DNA of 10,539 nt from Elusimicrobiota bacterium (lineage in GTDB: Bacteria; Elusimicrobiota; Elusimicrobia; UBA1565; UBA9628), in the NCBI GenBank assembly GCA_028869495.1, contig JAGWRY010000433.1, positions 1 to 10,539 of the forward strand, given 5' to 3'. The position numbers were made by a program, and so were the translations under genes. Shown here piece by piece: positions 1 to 6,344 of this stretch (positions are counted from its first letter, which is position 1; every line of letters starts with the position of its first letter). Under the pieces are notes generated by a model. The model was given only the letters and a program-made list of their open reading frames with translations. It did not search any database and was not told the DNA's origin.

Positions 1-349
1 GGTCGGAGAACATCGGCAGCATGTAGCGGCGGACCGGGTCGTTCTTCAGGTCCTTCTCGTCCATGCAGTTGAGCATCTGCGGCGGGATCAGGATGGACAT
101 GGTGGCCATGTCCTTCTGGTCGCGCAGGATGTCCTCGGCCATCGCGTCGGTGAGGAAGGCTCCGAAGACGTCCTTGAGCTCCTTGACGTTCTTGGCCGAG
201 TGCTGTCTCTGCCAGAGGGCGCTCTCCCACTGCTCGCGGGTCACGCCCTTGTAGCCGGGCAGGCGGGTCCAGTCGGGCTCCGCGTACGCGCGCCGGAGGG
301 GGTACTGGAACGGCTGACGGGAGGGGTCCGCCTTGACTTTCTTGGCCAT
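1..349 (-). CDS. kamA: Lysine 2,3-aminomutase / KamA family radical SAM protein (N-terminal part, truncated by window edge)
   Basis: Reading the minus strand from the ATG at 349 gives 116 codons with no stop before the window ends, so the 3' part is missing. The product starts MAKKVKADPSRQPFQYPL and has the N-terminal hallmarks I know from KamA-family proteins: an 'EPDWTRLPGY' segment (residues 24-33), 'WESALWQRQH' (41-50), 'MSILIPPQM' (84-92) and 'DPVRRYMLP' (104-112). In this family these precede the radical SAM core. The CxxxCxxC iron-sulfur cluster motif and the PLP lysine lie beyond the edge and cannot be checked. Family members interconvert L-alpha-lysine and L-beta-lysine using SAM, a [4Fe-4S] cluster and PLP in the cytoplasm; some related proteins act on glutamate or on EF-P lysine. 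There is no Shine-Dalgarno site before the ATG, but a TAAAAT box ends 6 nt upstream, which suggests a leaderless mRNA. Family call is strong; substrate is inferred. Confidence 0.85.
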   Translation of the reverse strand, partial: MAKKVKADPSRQPFQYPLRRAYAEPDWTRLPGYKGVTREQWESALWQRQHSAKNVKELKDVFGAFLTDAMAEDILRDQKDMATMSILIPPQMLNCMDEKDLKNDPVRRYMLPMFSD

Positions 350-355
350 GGAGTC

Positions 356-361
356 ATTTTA
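356..361 (-). promoter_or_regulatory. Probable -10 box (TAAAAT) of kamA, leaderless arrangement
   Basis: On the minus strand TAAAAT is followed by 6 nt (GACTCC) and then the kamA ATG, so transcription starting the usual 6-8 nt after the box would begin at or next to the start codon. A 4-of-6 match to a -35 box (TCGCCA, 385-380) lies 18 nt upstream. No ribosome binding site is visible. The position and lack of a Shine-Dalgarno site are seen; promoter activity is inferred. Confidence 0.5.
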
Positions 362-364
362 GCC

Positions 365-370
365 TATAAT
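365..370 (+). promoter_or_regulatory. Probable -10 box (TATAAT) of the 379 operon, leaderless arrangement
   Basis: A perfect TATAAT in very GC-rich surroundings, with 8 nt between it and the ATG at 379. A weak -35 candidate, TTGGCC (343-348, 4 of 6), lies 16 nt upstream inside the start of kamA. The expected transcription start falls at or just before the ATG, and no Shine-Dalgarno site precedes it. It lies only 3 bp from the opposing kamA -10 box. Confidence 0.6.
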
Positions 371-378
371 GACGGGCG

Positions 379-1164
379 ATGGCGATCCGGCGGACGCTCC
401 TGCTCGCGCTCGCGGCCCTGGTCCTGGCCGCGGCGTCGCCGCGGCCGGCGCGGGCTTTCCTGTGGTGGCGCGACCGGGTGACGAGCGCCTGGACCGCGGC
501 TCCGGTGCCGGTGGACGCCGACGACTCGCGCTGGGACGACTCGCTGGCCTACGAGAACGAGGGCCTGAGCCTGCAGGCGCGCAACGACGGCAAGACCCTG
601 TGGCTCCTGCTCACGGCGCGCACGGAAGCGGGGCGCTCCCAACTGACCGGGGCCGCGCGCCAGGACCTGACGATCTGGTTCATGACCGCCCGGGGCAAGC
701 GGCCGGCCTGGGGGGTGCGCCTGCCCCTGCGCCGCGACGGGCCCGGCGCCTCCCCCGAGAAGGTCCTGCCGCGCGGGCGCTTCGCGCCGGAGGTCGCGCC
801 GCTCCCCGAGGGCTTCACGTCGCGCCGCGGCGCCGTCGGCCAGCGCCCGATCTGGGAGTTCTGCGTGCCGCTGTCGGCGGTCCCCATCGAGAAGGACGGG
901 CGCGTCGCGCTCGACTTCGCGGTCACGGGACGGGCCGACGTCGTCTTCAGCCGCCGGCCCCTTCCGGAGGGCGCGCGCGGCGCGCGGGGCGGGCGCGGAG
1001 AGCGCGGGGAGGGCGGCGAGGCGGGCGAGGTCGGTCGGGGCGGGGTCCAGACGCCCCCTTCGCGCATGAACGCCGCCGAGGCCGAGGACTATCAGGCGGA
1101 CCTGCCGGAGCCGGAGCGCTTCCGGCTGTCCGTGCGCCTGGGCGAGCCCCCGCCGGGGCGCTGA
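379..1164 (+). CDS. Secreted protein with a CBM9/DOMON-like beta-sandwich look, function unknown
   Basis: A 261-aa protein. Residues 1-26 form a Sec signal peptide (MAIRR, a hydrophobic Leu/Ala stretch, then a PARA site before FLWW), so it is probably exported. After it comes a pattern typical of CBM9/DOMON-like domains: 'VPVDADDSRWDD' (44-54), then 'QARNDGKTLWLLL' (66-78), where family members carry '(N)DG..LY(L/V)'. Later strands include 'LTIWFMTARGK' (97-107) and 'PIWEFCVPLSAV' (158-169). Residues 199-222 are a Gly/Arg/Glu-rich low-complexity linker, followed by a short C-terminal piece ending in PPPGR. There is one cysteine. I do not recognise a catalytic motif; a binding or surface role is possible but not shown. 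I prefer the ATG at 379 over ATG 369 because only 379 opens the signal-peptide frame. It is followed 19 bp later by bdhA and is probably co-transcribed with it. Confidence 0.75.
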   Translation: MAIRRTLLLALAALVLAAASPRPARAFLWWRDRVTSAWTAAPVPVDADDSRWDDSLAYENEGLSLQARNDGKTLWLLLTARTEAGRSQLTGAARQDLTIWFMTARGKRPAWGVRLPLRRDGPGASPEKVLPRGRFAPEVAPLPEGFTSRRGAVGQRPIWEFCVPLSAVPIEKDGRVALDFAVTGRADVVFSRRPLPEGARGARGGRGERGEGGEAGEVGRGGVQTPPSRMNAAEAEDYQADLPEPERFRLSVRLGEPPPGR

Positions 1165-1172
1165 CGTTCTTT

Positions 1173-1178
1173 AAGGAG
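1173..1178 (+). promoter_or_regulatory. Shine-Dalgarno site of bdhA (AAGGAG)
   Basis: A strong AAGGAG ends 5 nt before the ATG at 1184 and sets that start. It shows that internal operon genes here can use a classical ribosome binding site, unlike the putative leaderless first genes. Confidence 0.8.
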
Positions 1179-1183
1179 CTCTC

Positions 1184-1966
1184 ATGCTGAAGGGGAAGGT
1201 CGCCGTCGTGACGGGATCGACCAGCGGGATCGGCCTGGGCGTCGCCCGGGCGCTGGCCGCGCAGGGCGCCGCGGTGATGCTCAACGGCTTCGGCGCGGAG
1301 CGCGAGATCGAGGAGATCCGCGCGGGCCTGGAGCGGGTCTCGGGCGCGAAGGCCGCGCACCATCCGGCCGACATGTCGAAGCCGTCCGAGATCGAGAGGC
1401 TGATCGAGGCGGCCGAGTCGAAGCTGGGCGCGGTGGACGTGCTCGTCAACAACGCGGGCATCCAGCACGTGGCGCCGATCGAGTCCTTCCCGCCCGAGAA
1501 GTGGGACGCGGTGCTGGCGATCAACCTGTCCTCCAGCTTCCACACGATCCGCGCGGCCCTGCCGGGCATGAAGAAGCGCGGCTGGGGGCGCATCGTCAAC
1601 ATCGCCTCCTCGCACGGCCTGGTCGCCTCGGTCCAGAAGGCGGCCTATGTGGCGGCCAAGCACGGGCTGGTCGGCCTGACCAAGGTCGTCGCGCTCGAGA
1701 CGGCGGGCACCGGCATCACCTGCAACGCGATCTGTCCGGGCTGGGTGCTGACGCCGCTGGTCCAGAAGCAGATCGACGCGCTGGCCGCGCGCGAGAGGCT
1801 CTCGGGCGAGGCGGCGCGCCGCAAGCTCCTCGCCGAGAAGCAGCCCTCGGGCGAGTTCGCGACGCCCGAGCAGATCGGCGGGCTGGCGGTCTTCCTGTGC
1901 TCGCCCGCGGCCGAGCAGATCCGCGGGGCCTCGCTCGCGATCGACGGCGGCTGGACCGCGCAGTAG
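1184..1966 (+). CDS. bdhA: D-3-hydroxybutyrate dehydrogenase (SDR family)
   Basis: A 260-aa classical short-chain dehydrogenase that oxidises (R)-3-hydroxybutyrate to acetoacetate with NAD+ in the cytoplasm. It acts in ketone-body or polyhydroxybutyrate turnover. Visible motifs are the Rossmann loop TGSTSGIG (10-17), NNAG (89-92), Asn114 and the YxxxK pair Tyr155/Lys159 with Ser142. From memory of the structurally studied Pseudomonas hydroxybutyrate dehydrogenases, the substrate-pocket residues Gln94, His144, Lys152, Trp187 and Gln196 are also present at the same numbering. The C-terminus 'IDGGWTAQ' is typical of this subfamily, and the length equals the family norm (about 255-260). The start is fixed by AAGGAG 5 nt upstream. 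It follows the secreted-protein gene by 19 bp. No PHB synthase, depolymerase or acetoacetate-CoA gene lies nearby, so the pathway context is not shown. The stop codon is TAG, 7 bp from the end of the converging gene. Confidence 0.95.
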   Translation: MLKGKVAVVTGSTSGIGLGVARALAAQGAAVMLNGFGAEREIEEIRAGLERVSGAKAAHHPADMSKPSEIERLIEAAESKLGAVDVLVNNAGIQHVAPIESFPPEKWDAVLAINLSSSFHTIRAALPGMKKRGWGRIVNIASSHGLVASVQKAAYVAAKHGLVGLTKVVALETAGTGITCNAICPGWVLTPLVQKQIDALAARERLSGEAARRKLLAEKQPSGEFATPEQIGGLAVFLCSPAAEQIRGASLAIDGGWTAQ

Positions 1967-1973
1967 CCGCGGG

Positions 1974-2489
1974 TCAGCGCGAGGCGCGCCAGCGGCAGAC
2001 GCCGACCGAGGTGTACGCGGCGCCGGCCAGGAAGGTGTCGCCGTCGGTCACCGTCGCGCCGGGGCCCTTCTTCGCGCAGTCCGCGTCGCGCTCGGCCGCG
2101 GCGTCCCGAGCGCTTCCCGCCGGGACGACCGCGCGTCCGGTCGCCAGGGCGTAGGACGCGCCGGGCTCGGCGCGGGCGGGCAGGCAGAGGACGGCCATCC
2201 CCCAGACGCCGGGCCGCGCGCTGCCGATCAGCGGGGAGCCCAGGATCGCGCTCTCGGCGGCCGGCTTCAGGGACTCGCCGCGGCGGCGGCAGGCGGCGGC
2301 GGCCTGCGCCTCGACGTCGGCCGTCGGCAGGGGCGTCGGGACGACGACGAGGGCGGGCGCGGCGGAGAGCCCGGCCATGCCGGCGCGGATCGCATCGGCC
2401 TGGGCGGAGCGGCTCCAGTCGGCGGCGCGCGCGGCCGGGGACAGCGTCGCGGCGAGGAGCAGGGCGGCGAAGAGGGTCTTATCGTTCAT
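1974..2489 (-). CDS. Small secreted protein with four cysteines, function unknown
   Basis: A 171-aa protein. Residues 1-22 are a Sec signal peptide (MNDKTLFAALLLAATL, cleavage probably after ARA before ADW), so it is predicted to be periplasmic or extracellular. The mature part is Ala-rich and has four cysteines, Cys67, Cys102, Cys138 and Cys165, enough for two disulfides if exported. I recognise no domain. The N-terminal MNDKT with a clean signal peptide supports the ATG at 2489 as the start. There is no Shine-Dalgarno site; a TATCCT box ends 6 nt before the ATG, the same arrangement as kamA. The gene converges on bdhA with only 7 bp between stops and no obvious terminator, so the transcripts may overlap. 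That it is a real gene rests on the signal peptide, the cysteines and the fit between its neighbours. Confidence 0.75.
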   Translation of the reverse strand: MNDKTLFAALLLAATLSPAARAADWSRSAQADAIRAGMAGLSAAPALVVVPTPLPTADVEAQAAAACRRRGESLKPAAESAILGSPLIGSARPGVWGMAVLCLPARAEPGASYALATGRAVVPAGSARDAAAERDADCAKKGPGATVTDGDTFLAGAAYTSVGVCRWRASR

Positions 2490-2495
2490 GCCGTC

Positions 2496-2501
2496 AGGAT
2501 A
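2496..2501 (-). promoter_or_regulatory. Probable -10 box (TATCCT) of the 2489 secreted-protein gene
   Basis: On the minus strand TATCCT is followed by GACGGC and then the ATG at 2489: a 6-nt spacing identical to the kamA box, and again with no Shine-Dalgarno site. No good -35 hexamer is visible. It is weaker than the TATAAT boxes and is supported mainly by the repeated arrangement. Confidence 0.4.
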
Positions 2502-2551
2502 GCGCGGCGGCGCCGCCGGCGACAGGAGCGAAAGTCCCAGGGGCGGGGGGG

Positions 2552-2594
2552 CCTCCGGACTCCTGTGCTATAATCTTCATAATCCGTCCGGAGG
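2552..2594. repeat. Perfect 9-bp inverted repeat flanking the H1-like gene promoter
   Basis: CCTCCGGAC at 2552-2560 and GTCCGGAGG at 2586-2594 are exact reverse complements separated by 25 bp. The TATAAT box (2569-2574) sits in the spacer, and the right arm contains the Shine-Dalgarno GGAGG of the gene at 2602. It could be a paired operator at the DNA level. If transcription starts upstream of 2552, it could instead be an RNA stem hiding the ribosome binding site. Chance is possible in GC-rich DNA. Confidence 0.5.
2566..2574 (+). promoter_or_regulatory. Extended -10 promoter (TGCTATAAT) of the H1-like gene
   Basis: TGC directly precedes a perfect TATAAT (2569-2574), which makes an extended -10 element. 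This is consistent with the lack of a recognisable -35 box (the -35 region is a run of G). A start at about 2581 would give a leader of about 20 nt that contains GGAGG at 2590-2594, 7 nt before the ATG at 2602. Confidence 0.7.
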
Positions 2595-2601
2595 TTCCTC
2601 C

Positions 2602-3018
2602 ATGACTTTCCATCCCTCGCAGGAAGCCGTCAATCGCGCCGTCGCCCACGCCGAGCTGGCCGAGGCCCACTGCGCGCACGCCAAGAAGAAGGCCAAGTCA
2701 GCGAAGGCCGCCTACAAGCTGGCCAAGAAGGCCGCCAAGGCCGCCAAGAAGGCGGCCAAGCTCGCCCGCAAGAGAGCCGAGGAGGCGCTGAAGGCCGCGC
2801 GGAAGACCGAGGCCAAGCCCGCGGCCAAGGCCGAGAGCCCCGCCGCCAAGAAGACGGCCAAGCCCGCGCGCCGGCTCCACGCCAGGCGCGCCCGCCGCGG
2901 CGTCCGTCCCGAGCCCGCCGTCGAGCTCGAGATCCCGTCGGCGCCCGAACCCGTCGCCGCCTCGGCGTCCGCGGAGCCGAGCGAGCCCGCCTCCGACGCG
3001 GCGCCGAGCAGGGACTAG
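2602..3018 (+). CDS. Lys/Ala-rich histone H1-like protein
   Basis: A 138-aa protein with three parts. The N-terminus (1-27) has Ala/His/Glu and includes 'HAELAEAHCAHA'. A strongly basic region (28-100) is built of AKKAAK-type repeats and ends in an Arg-rich patch, 'RRLHARRARR' (90-99). A Pro/Ala/Glu/Ser-rich acidic tail covers 101-138. The basic region resembles the C-terminal domain of eukaryotic histone H1 and bacterial H1-like proteins (Chlamydia Hc1, Bordetella BpH1, AlgP type). Those proteins bind DNA or RNA through charge and condense the nucleoid, so a nucleic-acid-binding role is inferred. Residues 13-68 could also form one long helix or coiled coil. The start is set by GGAGG 7 nt upstream. 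The gene is monocistronic, with its own extended -10 promoter in front and a hairpin terminator behind. Low-complexity repeats make homology by composition unreliable. Confidence 0.8.
   Translation: MTFHPSQEAVNRAVAHAELAEAHCAHAKKKAKSAKAAYKLAKKAAKAAKKAAKLARKRAEEALKAARKTEAKPAAKAESPAAKKTAKPARRLHARRARRGVRPEPAVELEIPSAPEPVAASASAEPSEPASDAAPSRD
2701..2860 (+). repeat. Degenerate Lys-Ala codon repeat inside the H1-like gene
   Basis: Repeated units such as GCCAAGAAGGCC and GCCGCCAAG recur in phase and encode AKKAAKAAKKAAK-like sequence. The units vary at the third base (GCC/GCG, AAG throughout), so this is an old or selected repeat rather than a fresh perfect tandem duplication. Such tracts can change length by slippage. 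Confidence 0.6.
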
Positions 3019-3053
3019 AAGGCGCAGCCGCTGCCGTCGTCGTCCGGGAACGA

Positions 3054-3081
3054 AGAGCCCCCGTCGAAAGGCGGGGGCTCT
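3054..3081. terminator. Bidirectional hairpin terminator between the H1-like gene and phyH
   Basis: AGAGCCCCCG (3054-3063) pairs perfectly with CGGGGGCTCT (3072-3081) across an 8-nt loop, giving a 10-bp GC-rich stem. It lies 35 bp after the H1-like stop and 3 bp after the stop of the converging phyH gene. Neither side has a long T-tract; the minus-strand side reads TCGTTCC. It is therefore either an imperfect intrinsic terminator or a 3'-end stabilising stem, and it is well placed for both transcripts. Confidence 0.7.
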
Positions 3082-3084
3082 CGC

Positions 3085-3939
3085 TTAGGCCCAGAGCGCG
3101 CGGCGGGCGGCGGGCGCGAGGCGGAACAAGTGCCGGTGCTTCTCCGGCACGCGCGCCAGGGCGCGCGGCGCGATCGCCAGGCCCGGCCTGACGTCGGCCA
3201 GGTTCGGGTCGCGAAACCAGGGGCGCACGAAGACGATCACCAGCAGGACGCGCGGCTCGCGCGTCATGTTGGGCAGGCCGCCGTGGAAGAGGCGGTAGTC
3301 GAACAGGTACGAGCGCCCGAAGGGGCCGGTCATGACCTCGCCGCGGAACTTGCGCAGGACCTCGGCTTCGCTCGGCGGGCGCGCGCGCAGGGCGGCCCGG
3401 TGCGAGCCGGGCCACAGCGCGGTGGGGCCGTTGTCCGGTCCCTGCTCGCAGAGCGGCGTCGCCAGGGTGACGGCGTAGGGCGGCAGGTCCGACAGGTCGC
3501 CGGAATAAGGGATCCGGCGCCCGCGCAGCGCGCGGTCGAAGCGGATCGGCCCGTCGATGTGCTGATGCTGTTCGACCGCGCCGGGCCGGGCGACCACCGC
3601 CTCCACGCTGCCCAGACAGTAGTCGGCGCCGAGCAGGACCGAGAGGCAGTCCGCCAGGCGCGGGTCGGCGTAGAGGCGCGGCGACAGGAGCGGCCCTTGG
3701 AGAGGCAGGACGGCGGCGTAGCGCCCGGCGATGTCGCGCACCAGGCCGCGGGCGCGGAGCTCGCCGGACTCGTGGCGGCGCAGGACCTCCCGGCGGATCT
3801 TTTTGAGAAGCGGAAGCGGGAACAGGCCGTCGAAGACGACGGCGCCGTCGCGCGCCATCGCGGCGCGGACGGCCTTGAGCGTTCGCGCGGACGCGCGCGG
3901 GGCGTCCCGCTTCGAGAATTTCACGGTTTTCATGGCCAT
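3085..3939 (-). CDS. Phytanoyl-CoA dioxygenase (PhyH)-like Fe(II)/2-oxoglutarate oxygenase
   Basis: A 284-aa cupin-fold oxygenase. The iron-binding facial triad is visible as HxD at His127/Asp129 ('QHQHIDG') and the distal His219 ('YRLFHGGLPN'). Arg228 or Arg230 follows as the likely 2-oxoglutarate carboxylate ligand. 'GPTALWPGSHR' (171-181) is the typical PhyH turn before the distal half. PhyH-family enzymes hydroxylate or halogenate varied lipids and metabolites; the substrate here cannot be told. I chose ATG 3939 (MAMKTVKF) because GAGG lies 5 nt upstream, at 3948-3945. ATG 3933 is the alternative and would give a classic ATGA overlap. Either start overlaps the end of hrpB, so translation is probably coupled. 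The open frame extends far upstream inside hrpB, but that part is an Arg/Pro-rich shadow. This is the last gene of the five-gene unit, just before the hairpin at 3054-3081. Confidence 0.85.
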   Translation of the reverse strand: MAMKTVKFSKRDAPRASARTLKAVRAAMARDGAVVFDGLFPLPLLKKIRREVLRRHESGELRARGLVRDIAGRYAAVLPLQGPLLSPRLYADPRLADCLSVLLGADYCLGSVEAVVARPGAVEQHQHIDGPIRFDRALRGRRIPYSGDLSDLPPYAVTLATPLCEQGPDNGPTALWPGSHRAALRARPPSEAEVLRKFRGEVMTGPFGRSYLFDYRLFHGGLPNMTREPRVLLVIVFVRPWFRDPNLADVRPGLAIAPRALARVPEKHRHLFRLAPAARRALWA

Positions 3940-6338
3940 GGATGCCTCGGGTATCGGCGCTGGAGCTCTTTCTTGACGGTCGGGTAGGTGTTCGCCCAAA
4001 AGGAGGACAGGTCGTCGGTCTTCTGGACGGTGCGATAGTTGGGGGCCAGGATGTCGAACGTGACGGGCAGGCGGCCCTCGCAGAGGGACAGCCGTCCGGT
4101 CATCTTTAAGAAGTCGCCCAGGCGCGCGTTGAGCTCGGCGCGGGCGGGCAGAAAATAGCGGAAGCGCCCGGTCTTGCCGGAGGGGAGCTTCCTGGCCGCG
4201 GGCAGGACGCGGTCGAGGTGGGCCTGAAGCGCGGGGCCGAGGTAGGACTCGACGCGCGGGAGCAGGTTCACGCGCTCGATGTCCTGGACGCTGTTTTTGC
4301 CGTGGAAGGCGTCGCCGTAGACGAGGCGCCAGTCGTCCTCCGACATCTCCGGATAGCCGAAGTCGGGATAGAGCTCTTTGGCGAGACGGATGCGCGTGAC
4401 GAGCTGTTCGACCTTCTCGTCCAGGCCCGGGTGCTTCAGCTCGCCGGTCGCGTACTTCTCGGCCCAGAGCTCGGCGGTCTCCGTCTTGGCCGCGCGGCCG
4501 CCCGCCAGGTCGCGGCGGGCGAGGACGAGGCCGCGGAACATCAGGCGCTCCTCGCGCACGACCCTCTGCTTGCGGGCGTCGAACTCGGAGGCCGCCGACC
4601 AGGCGCACTCATCCGGGAACATCCGACGGATTTGCTCCGGATCATAAGGCAAGTAAAGGCTGATGAAGATCTGCCGGGCCTTGCCGCCGCCGGCGCGCTC
4701 GCGCACGTCGAGCGCCAGGATCAGCGGCGGGGGATCCTTGGCCTCGGGCAGGAGCGCGCCGCGGCCGTCGGGGAGCTTGTAGTAGGCGCCGTCGCCCTCG
4801 CGCGCGGCGAGCCGGTCGGCGAAGGCGTCGAGCCAGACGCGCGGGAGCGCGTCCTTGTCGGAGGCCCGGCCCTCGTCGCGGTCGGCGCCCAGGCGCAGGA
4901 ACTGGCGGAAGACCTTGTCCGTCTCCCAGGACAGCTCGCCGCGCGTTCCCAGCACCAGGTCGCCCGCCAGGGCCGACAGGTCGGCCGGGGAATTGGGCGG
5001 GCGGTCGCCTTCGCTCTCGAAGACGGCGGCCATCGCGCAGGCGCGCTCGAAGTCCTCGGGGGAGAGGGCGCGCGCGGCCTCCAGCACCGCGGCCAGCCGC
5101 GGCGGGGCCGGCCAGCGGAGCAGGGCGCGGCCCTTGGCGGTGACTTTATTGTCCCCTTCGATCGCGCCCAGGTTCTCGAGCGAGGCCTTGGCCGAGGCCC
5201 AGGCGACCGGGTTGGGCGGCGTCAGCCAGTCCACGGCCTCGGGGAGCGACGCGGTTTGAAGAAGGAGCGGGGAAAGCTCCAGGCGTGCGATCTCGGGCTT
5301 GAGGCCGGCGGCCATCCCGGCCTCGTCCGACGTGGACCAGAGACGCACGCAGCGTCCCGGCGCCGTGCGCCCGGCGCGCCCCGCGCGCTGGTCGGCGTTG
5401 GCGCGGCTGATCCGGGCGACGTAGAGCGTGTTGATGCCCCGCGCCGCGTCGTAGGCCGCGACGCGGTGGAGGCCCGCGTCGATGACGGCGACGACGCCGG
5501 GAACGGTCAGGCCGGTCTCGGCCACGTTGGTCGCGGCGATGACGCGCGGCGTGTCGGACGGCTCCAGCACCGACTGCTGCTCGGAGAGGTCCATCGAACC
5601 GTGAAGCGAACGGAGATCGAAGCCCTGCTCCCGGCAAAACGGAGACAGCTTGTCGAGGGTCCAGCGGATTTCGCGGAGGCCCGGGAGAAAGATCAGCGTC
5701 GAGCCGTTGAGCCCCTTCTGCGCCAATTCCTTCAAGGTGCGCAGGACGCCGTCTTCGAGCCGTTCGCGGGCCGACAACGGAGAGTGATCGATCTCGACCG
5801 GGAACGTCCGCCCCGGCACGGAGACCGCCGCGGCCTCGGGCAGGTAGCGCTGGAGGACCTCGGCCTGGAGCGTCGCCGACATCACGACGACCTTCAACTC
5901 CGGCCGCCGGCGGCGCAGCGCCTTCAGCCAGGCCAGCGCCAGGTCGGCGTCGAGCGTGCGCTCGTGGAACTCGTCGAGCAGGACCGCGCCGATCCCGGGC
6001 AGGAGCGGCTCGGAGGCCAGGCGCGCCGCGAAGAGGCCGTAGGTCTGGAAGACGACCTGGGTGTCCGCTCCGCAGCGGCTGTCGAAGCGCACCTGATAGC
6101 CGACCTCGCGCCCGAGCGCCGTGCCCGCCTCGCTCGCCACCCGCGCCGCCAGGCTGCGCGCCGAGAGGCGCCGCGGCTCGAGCACCAGGATGCGTCCTTC
6201 GACCTTGCCGCGCAGGAACTGCGGCACCTGCGTGGACTTGCCGCTGCCGGTCGGCGCGGTCAGGATCAGGACGCCCGCTTTCTCCAGCTCCGCGACGATC
6301 GTCTCGCGGAAGGGGGCGATGGGGAGAGGCGGGCTCAC
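3930..6338 (-). CDS. hrpB: HrpB-type ATP-dependent DEAH-box helicase
   Basis: An 802-aa superfamily 2 helicase, close to the usual HrpB length (about 810-850). The motifs in order are Walker A GSGKST (31-36, Lys34), DEFHER (122-127, the Phe variant that marks HrpB), SAT (154-156), a central helicase-C domain with 'TNVAETGLTVPGV' (270-282), and motif VI QRAGRAGR (317-324). The HrpB-specific C-terminal domain ends in 'YPTVKKELQRRYPRHPWP', nearly the canonical HrpB end, but the protein stops right after PWP where many members continue with EDP and more. Family members are RNA-dependent ATPases of poorly known cellular role. The start is GTG 6338; there is no Shine-Dalgarno site, and TAGACT lies 6 nt upstream. 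The gene is 29 bp after topA and its stop overlaps the start of phyH. Confidence 0.9.
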   Translation of the reverse strand: MSPPLPIAPFRETIVAELEKAGVLILTAPTGSGKSTQVPQFLRGKVEGRILVLEPRRLSARSLAARVASEAGTALGREVGYQVRFDSRCGADTQVVFQTYGLFAARLASEPLLPGIGAVLLDEFHERTLDADLALAWLKALRRRRPELKVVVMSATLQAEVLQRYLPEAAAVSVPGRTFPVEIDHSPLSARERLEDGVLRTLKELAQKGLNGSTLIFLPGLREIRWTLDKLSPFCREQGFDLRSLHGSMDLSEQQSVLEPSDTPRVIAATNVAETGLTVPGVVAVIDAGLHRVAAYDAARGINTLYVARISRANADQRAGRAGRTAPGRCVRLWSTSDEAGMAAGLKPEIARLELSPLLLQTASLPEAVDWLTPPNPVAWASAKASLENLGAIEGDNKVTAKGRALLRWPAPPRLAAVLEAARALSPEDFERACAMAAVFESEGDRPPNSPADLSALAGDLVLGTRGELSWETDKVFRQFLRLGADRDEGRASDKDALPRVWLDAFADRLAAREGDGAYYKLPDGRGALLPEAKDPPPLILALDVRERAGGGKARQIFISLYLPYDPEQIRRMFPDECAWSAASEFDARKQRVVREERLMFRGLVLARRDLAGGRAAKTETAELWAEKYATGELKHPGLDEKVEQLVTRIRLAKELYPDFGYPEMSEDDWRLVYGDAFHGKNSVQDIERVNLLPRVESYLGPALQAHLDRVLPAARKLPSGKTGRFRYFLPARAELNARLGDFLKMTGRLSLCEGRLPVTFDILAPNYRTVQKTDDLSSFWANTYPTVKKELQRRYPRHPWP

Positions 6339-6344
6339 GCGTAC

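Noticed and set aside
333..338. TTGACT as the -35 box for the 365 TATAAT
   Set aside because: The spacing of 26 nt is too long for a sigma-70 type promoter; TTGGCC at 343-348 has a workable 16 nt.
369..1190. 273-aa frame starting at ATG 369
   Set aside because: It overlaps the -10 box, gives an Arg/Gly/Pro-rich product, and the frame from 379 has a signal peptide and a domain-like pattern.
2590..2601. GGAGG-TT-CCTCC mini-hairpin at the H1-like ribosome site
   Set aside because: A 2-nt loop is too small for a stable hairpin, and the arms are better explained as the Shine-Dalgarno site plus chance.
2701..2860. CRISPR or mobile-element repeat
   Set aside because: The repeat is in phase with a Lys-Ala-rich protein, varies at third positions and has no unique spacers.
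2630..3415. 261-aa minus-strand open frame antisense to the H1-like gene
   Set aside because: Its Arg/Pro/Ser/Trp-rich translation mirrors the Lys-Ala repeat codons and it spans the terminator hairpin.
3940..4608. N-terminal extension of the phyH open frame
   Set aside because: It lies in another frame of hrpB, is Arg/Pro-rich, and the PhyH-like sequence begins only at MAMKTVKF with a ribosome site just before it.
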